DNA of 64,000 nt. It comes from Fibrella rubiginis (lineage in GTDB: Bacteria > Bacteroidota > Bacteroidia > Cytophagales > Spirosomataceae). The stretch spans positions 248,001-312,000 of the forward strand of contig NZ_JAFMYV010000003.1 of assembly GCF_017353185.1 (NCBI RefSeq). Reading direction: 5' to 3'. Both the position numbers and the translations under genes were made by a program. Every line of letters begins with the position of its first letter. Position 1 is the first letter of the stretch. The notes under the pieces were generated by a model, which searched no databases, had not been told where the DNA came from, and saw only the letters and a program-made list of their open reading frames with translations. Below, one piece after another: positions 60,189 to 64,000 of the stretch.

Positions 60189-63100
60189 CTAAAACCGATA
60201 CGTCACGCTTGCCGTGTACTGGCTGGGAAGAACGGGGCGGGCAAAAACGGGGGAGCCCAGGGCATTTAGCACGTTGATATCCGTGCCGCGCAGTACCGTG
60301 CCGTCGGGGCGTTTCACACCACCCACAGCCACGTCTTCTACCGTAGTACCCTGTAGTCCATAACCGTTGAAAAACAGGATGCCGGCACTGTTGAGCAGGT
60401 TTGTAGCCTGCGCCGACACCGATAGCCTGGTAGTCAGATCACCCGAAATACCCGCCGACAGGATGCCGTAGGCAGGTAGCTGAATGCTGTTGCGGCGGTT
60501 GCCCTGCCGTTCACTGAACCAGCGGTAGTTGACGTACGGGCTAAACTTGCCCACGCGGTAGGTTGGGGTGAGATCGACGATGAGGGGGGCTACGTCTTTG
60601 ACGCGGTTGCCCGCGAAGCTTTCCGTGAAAATGTTGGTCACGTCGATGGTGTTCACGTAGGTCAGGCGGGCATATTTGGCGTCCTGCAGCGTAGCATGGG
60701 CCCGAATCGAAAACCGGTTGGTGGGGTTCAGTACCGTTTCCAGTTCCAGCCCCAGCGTACGGCTGGCGTTGAAGGTGGGGTCGGTGAAAAAACTACTGGC
60801 TCCACTGATCACGAAGAGCTGCAAGAGTGCATTATCGAGGTAACTGTAGAAGGCCGTAGCTGAAAGCGACGCCCGGCGGCCATTTCGCTTAAGCCCAAGC
60901 TCGGCCTGCGTCACGGTCTCGATGGCCCCCTTCTTGTCAAGGGGAATGTTCACGAAGTTGTTGGCGTAATAATCCAGTTCAGGCGCTTTGTTTCCCCGCG
61001 ACACCCGCAGATAGCCCGCCGTGTTGTCAGCCAACTTGTAATTGGCCCCCGCCGACCACGACAGGTAATCGTACAAAAATCCGGGGCCGTCGCCGTTCAC
61101 GTCGGGGTTGGTTTGCGTGGCCACGGGCTTTCCCGTCGCCGACGACACCGTGTAGGCCGCGTCGTAGTCGAACAGAACGCCGTTGTACACCCGCGAGCCA
61201 GTGTTATAGGTGGTCAGCGGGTTGCGGTCCAGGCCACCCAGCCCCACCAGGGCCAGCGCCGACTGCCAGCCCTGTTTGGTGCCCGTTTGCCGCACCCGTT
61301 CATAGCGCAAACCCAGATCCAGTGTCAGGCGGTTATTGGCCTTCCAGATGTCGTTGACGTAGTAGGCCCCCAGGTGCGACACATTGTGCGTGAACGTGTA
61401 GGCCAGGCCGCTATGCAGCGAAAACCCGTTGGCATCGGTGGCGTTAAACCGGCCGGTACCAAACAGCGGCCCGTAGGTAGCGTTCAGGGCGGGGTCGTTG
61501 GCCACAATGGCGGGCACGGTGGCCGGTTGCGGAAAATCAATCCGCACCGCCCGTGGGTGTGCGCTCAGCGTGGTAATGACCCCGTCGGCATACCAGCGGG
61601 TGTCGATGGCCGTGCGCGACTGGTACGACCCGAACGTAAGCTGATGTGCGCCAATTTCTTTGGTCAGGTTGAGCGACCAGATGAAGTCCTGCGCCGTGTT
61701 GTAGAACGACAGCGGGGCCGTACTGAACAGGTAGTTACCCAGCTTGTTGGGCACGGTGGGGTCCAGTTGCCCATTTTTCACCCGCGCCAGCACCTCGCCC
61801 GTTTGGGCGTCGTAGTATGTTGGCGAGAGCAGACTCGGGATCAGCGCACTGGTCACCGCGGCCGTTACGTCGGCGCGTTGCGCGGCGGGGACACCGGAGT
61901 AGGCAGCAGCCCCCAGCAAGGTGGCCCCTCCATATTGCAGATAGCCCAGTTGAGCGGGTAACGTGGCCGAGGGGGTCAGGATCGGAATGGTGGGCAACAC
62001 GGTGCTGCCCTGAAACTGAATATACGCCTGATCGAAGCTCGACACTTTCGCCCGCACACCCAGGCCCCAGCCTTTGCCAAGGTCATAGCTCAGGTCGAAA
62101 CCGCCCGACACCGATTTGTTGCGGATAGCGTCGCGGGCGTTGAACGTGCGCAAAGGGCCAGTACCCAAATTGTCGGCCCGCACCTGATCGGCGAGGGGAA
62201 TCTGGGTCGACACGTCTAAAAACGTTGTCGAGTAGTTGATATTGACCGGGTCAACGCCCCCGGCATAACCCGCCGTGAGGGTGTTGGTGAGGGGAATGTC
62301 CTTGAAAAACGTGTTGCGGTCGTCGAGGTATTTGCCGTAGATTTTCAGACTGCCCCGGCCACCGGCAAACAGCTTACTTACGTTCGCCCGCACCTGCCCG
62401 CCTTCATTGGCCATAAACGGCGTGGTGCGTGCTCCACCATCAACGCGGTAGAACCCACCCACGTGGTAACCCCAGCCTTTGGCCAGCGGCCCGCCGAATT
62501 CGGCATCTACGCGGCCCAGGCCCTTGTTGTTGCCGTAGAAGCCACCCGTAGTTCGCACCGATCCGCTAAACGTGGAGCCTCCCGTTTTCGAAATAAAATT
62601 GAAAATACCCCCCGGCGAGTTCGCCGCCGTGATCGACGCAGACCCCCCCCGGATAGCCTCCAGACGGGCGGTAGTGAGGTCGGCCCGCTGGAACATATCG
62701 ACCAGGATGAAGCCCACCTGCGCACCCATCACGGGCAGGCCCTCTTCCTGTAAGCTCACATACTGGTAGCCCACCTGATCGTTGCCCACGGGCGCCAGCC
62801 CGCGCGCCACCACCTTCGCACCCACCTCGCCCGAGGAGTTGTCGGCCCACACGCCCGGCACTGACTGAAGTAAATCACCGGTGCTGCGGGGTGCCCGTTG
62901 CTCAATGGCGCGGCTGTTGAGGGTAGTAATCGCCACGCTCGATTCCAGTTTGGTGCGGGGGTCGAACGTACCCGTCACAACCAGCGCATCCATGGACAGG
63001 GCGTCGTCGGCCAGGGTGAAATCAATGGTGAGGGGTCCTCCACCCACATTGATCTGGCGACGCTGCATACTGTAGCCTACAAAAGAAGCCTGTATGGTAA

Positions 63101-63317
63101 ACGTGCCTGCGGGTACATTTTGAATAGAATAGTGTCCTGAGGCATCTGTAATGGCCCCTTTTTGTAAACCCTGCACCAGCACGGCGGCGGCGGGAAGAGG
63201 CTGACCGCGGTTGTCGCGAACAGTGCCGGAAACAGGTTGCGCCTGGCCGGCAAGGGTAGCCAGTAGCAGAAAAATAGCACCGACCCAGGGCCGGATTCCA
63301 GTAAAGAAAAAGAACAT
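60189..63317 (-). CDS. TonB-dependent receptor, tandem copy 2
   Basis: ATG 63317 gives 1042 aa with a signal peptide (WVGAIFLLLATLAGQAQ); the upstream frame to 63536 is an unlikely extension. Domains are as in copy 1: regulatory-like domain (VSGTVRDNRGQPLPAAAVLV), plug (TGDLLQSVPGVWADNSSGEV, identical to copy 1) and a barrel ending QYTASVTYRF. Long blocks are identical to copy 1, while others, such as the region around residues 435-560, differ in length. Divergence is strongest in parts likely to be outer loops, as expected for receptors with different ligands. Confidence 0.85.
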   Translation of the reverse strand: MFFFFTGIRPWVGAIFLLLATLAGQAQPVSGTVRDNRGQPLPAAAVLVQGLQKGAITDASGHYSIQNVPAGTFTIQASFVGYSMQRRQINVGGGPLTIDFTLADDALSMDALVVTGTFDPRTKLESSVAITTLNSRAIEQRAPRSTGDLLQSVPGVWADNSSGEVGAKVVARGLAPVGNDQVGYQYVSLQEEGLPVMGAQVGFILVDMFQRADLTTARLEAIRGGSASITAANSPGGIFNFISKTGGSTFSGSVRTTGGFYGNNKGLGRVDAEFGGPLAKGWGYHVGGFYRVDGGARTTPFMANEGGQVRANVSKLFAGGRGSLKIYGKYLDDRNTFFKDIPLTNTLTAGYAGGVDPVNINYSTTFLDVSTQIPLADQVRADNLGTGPLRTFNARDAIRNKSVSGGFDLSYDLGKGWGLGVRAKVSSFDQAYIQFQGSTVLPTIPILTPSATLPAQLGYLQYGGATLLGAAAYSGVPAAQRADVTAAVTSALIPSLLSPTYYDAQTGEVLARVKNGQLDPTVPNKLGNYLFSTAPLSFYNTAQDFIWSLNLTKEIGAHQLTFGSYQSRTAIDTRWYADGVITTLSAHPRAVRIDFPQPATVPAIVANDPALNATYGPLFGTGRFNATDANGFSLHSGLAYTFTHNVSHLGAYYVNDIWKANNRLTLDLGLRYERVRQTGTKQGWQSALALVGLGGLDRNPLTTYNTGSRVYNGVLFDYDAAYTVSSATGKPVATQTNPDVNGDGPGFLYDYLSWSAGANYKLADNTAGYLRVSRGNKAPELDYYANNFVNIPLDKKGAIETVTQAELGLKRNGRRASLSATAFYSYLDNALLQLFVISGASSFFTDPTFNASRTLGLELETVLNPTNRFSIRAHATLQDAKYARLTYVNTIDVTNIFTESFAGNRVKDVAPLIVDLTPTYRVGKFSPYVNYRWFSERQGNRRNSIQLPAYGILSAGISGDLTTRLSVSAQATNLLNSAGILFFNGYGLQGTTVEDVAVGGVKRPDGTVLRGTDINVLNALGSPVFARPVLPSQYTASVTYRF

Positions 63318-63347
63318 AATGCCGTACTCGATACGTGAATAAGGGGG

Positions 63348-63355
63348 CAAACTAA
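63348..63355 (-). promoter_or_regulatory. conserved promoter-like element of TonB receptor copy 2
   Basis: On the minus strand TTAGTTTG lies 31 nt before ATG 63317, preceded by GGGCAAATAGCCG. It matches the element of copy 1. Confidence 0.5.
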
Positions 63356-63605
63356 CGGCTATTTGCCCGAAAATCAGCCCACCGCCCACAGCTATTCCTA
63401 CACCCGACCACTCACTTCCGCGTAACTTCCTGACGATCAAGATCGTGAACCACACGACATACGGCGGGTGATAGTGAGGCGGTATCAAGACTGGTTTCCG
63501 GGGTCCTGCCGCTTGTGCACGGATGCGATTGACCACTTACTCGTATACGTATAAACACACTGGCTGTCAGGTATTTATACGCTACACACCATATCCTGAC
63601 AGCGG

Positions 63606-63613
63606 TAGCTTTG
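63606..63613 (+). promoter_or_regulatory. putative -7 promoter element
   Basis: TAGCTTTG fits TAnnTTTG, 28 nt before the ATG at 63642. Confidence 0.45.
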
Positions 63614-63641
63614 CTGGACATCCACAAAACCAAGGACAATT

Positions 63642-64000
63642 ATGGCATCCCAACCACACACCATTGATCCCTTTAGCAGTGAAAACACCGGAGAGGTAAA
63701 AAGAACCTACGTCGCTGGTGCCACATTCGGGCTAAAGGAAGTGACTTACACGGAGCGGAACGGCAACGCGCTGTTCGAGGGCGACATCCTGCTGGGTACC
63801 GACGAAGAAATGCAGAACGTTCGTCGACACATTGAAGACCAAAGCGTTGAAGAAGCTGTAGCCATCAGCGGACAGAGTAACCGTTGGCCCGGTGGCACGC
63901 TGATCTACCGCATCGACCCGGGTTTGCCCAATCAGGCCCGGGTTACGGATGCCATTCAGGCAATCCGCGCCAACACGAACCTGACCTTCAGGGTCCGGAC
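63642..64000 (+). CDS. astacin-like (M12) metallopeptidase, 5' part only
   Basis: The frame from ATG 63642 is open to the window end (119 codons). It has no signal peptide (MASQPHTIDPFSSENTGEV). Residues about 85-119 (NRWPGGTLIYRIDPGLPNQA, then AIQAIRANTNLTFRV) match the start of the astacin catalytic domain, where a WPxGxIxY strand is followed by a helix and a T-x-FR strand. The zinc motif HExxHxxGxxH should lie beyond the window. The first 80 residues would be a propeptide. Confidence 0.7.
   Translation, partial: MASQPHTIDPFSSENTGEVKRTYVAGATFGLKEVTYTERNGNALFEGDILLGTDEEMQNVRRHIEDQSVEEAVAISGQSNRWPGGTLIYRIDPGLPNQARVTDAIQAIRANTNLTFRVR

Noticed and set aside
61113..61961. 282-codon plus-strand frame inside TonB receptor copy 2
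   Set aside because: Antisense shadow of the receptor; no domain or export signal.

Overview
The window looks like a chromosomal segment of a Cytophagales bacterium close to Spirosoma. The basis is protein families and style: DUF5777, GWxTD, YceI, MbnP, carboxypeptidase-regulatory-domain TonB receptors, many lipoproteins, TAnnTTTG-type promoter cores and few Shine-Dalgarno sites. This is inference from families, not a database match. No rRNA, tRNA or CRISPR array was recognised.

About 1-33.8 kb is accessory DNA. It opens with a dead IS4-type transposase end, then a lipoprotein of the cholesterol-dependent cytolysin fold whose usual cholesterol-binding domain 4 is replaced by a C2-like domain (714-2276). 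A run of small unknown minus-strand genes follows (2.4-6.8 kb), then a decayed 2 kb stretch, a response regulator and a broken IS5-type element (10683-11588). The main feature is a defence island at 13.5-21.9 kb. It holds a tight six-gene operon: sigma-like factor, small unknown protein, Cas4-like Fe-S PD-(D/E)XK nuclease, long Argonaute with an apparently intact DEDD tetrad, small unknown protein, and HEXXH metallopeptidase. It ends 2 bp from the end of a convergent Septu-like ATPase/HNH pair. From 22 to 24 kb lie remnants of AraC, IS3 and RND genes. Next come two lipoproteins (a duplicated-domain protein and a YncE-like propeller), a sulfite-handling cluster (LysR, YeiH exporter, sulfite oxidase, cytochrome c), and a scar made of Rpn and IstB fragments, an intact IS5 copy and a beheaded DUF5777 gene.

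About 33.9-64 kb is mostly ordinary: an envelope/stress group (TIGR04086-like, YsnF-like and DUF937-OmpA proteins), a Gfo/Idh/MocA oxidoreductase, a DUF2339/DUF3999 pair, a GMC oxidoreductase, a methyltransferase, YgiQ, a GWxTD lipoprotein, an RlmB-type rRNA methylase, cytochromes, an MbnP/MbnH-like pair, an MBL-fold hydrolase, a CDF transporter, two tandem TonB receptors and the start of an astacin-like peptidase. Long, nearly perfect inverted repeats with arms of about 25-80 nt sit between many of these genes. Several arms reach into the neighbouring stop codons, and one fills a whole divergent promoter region.
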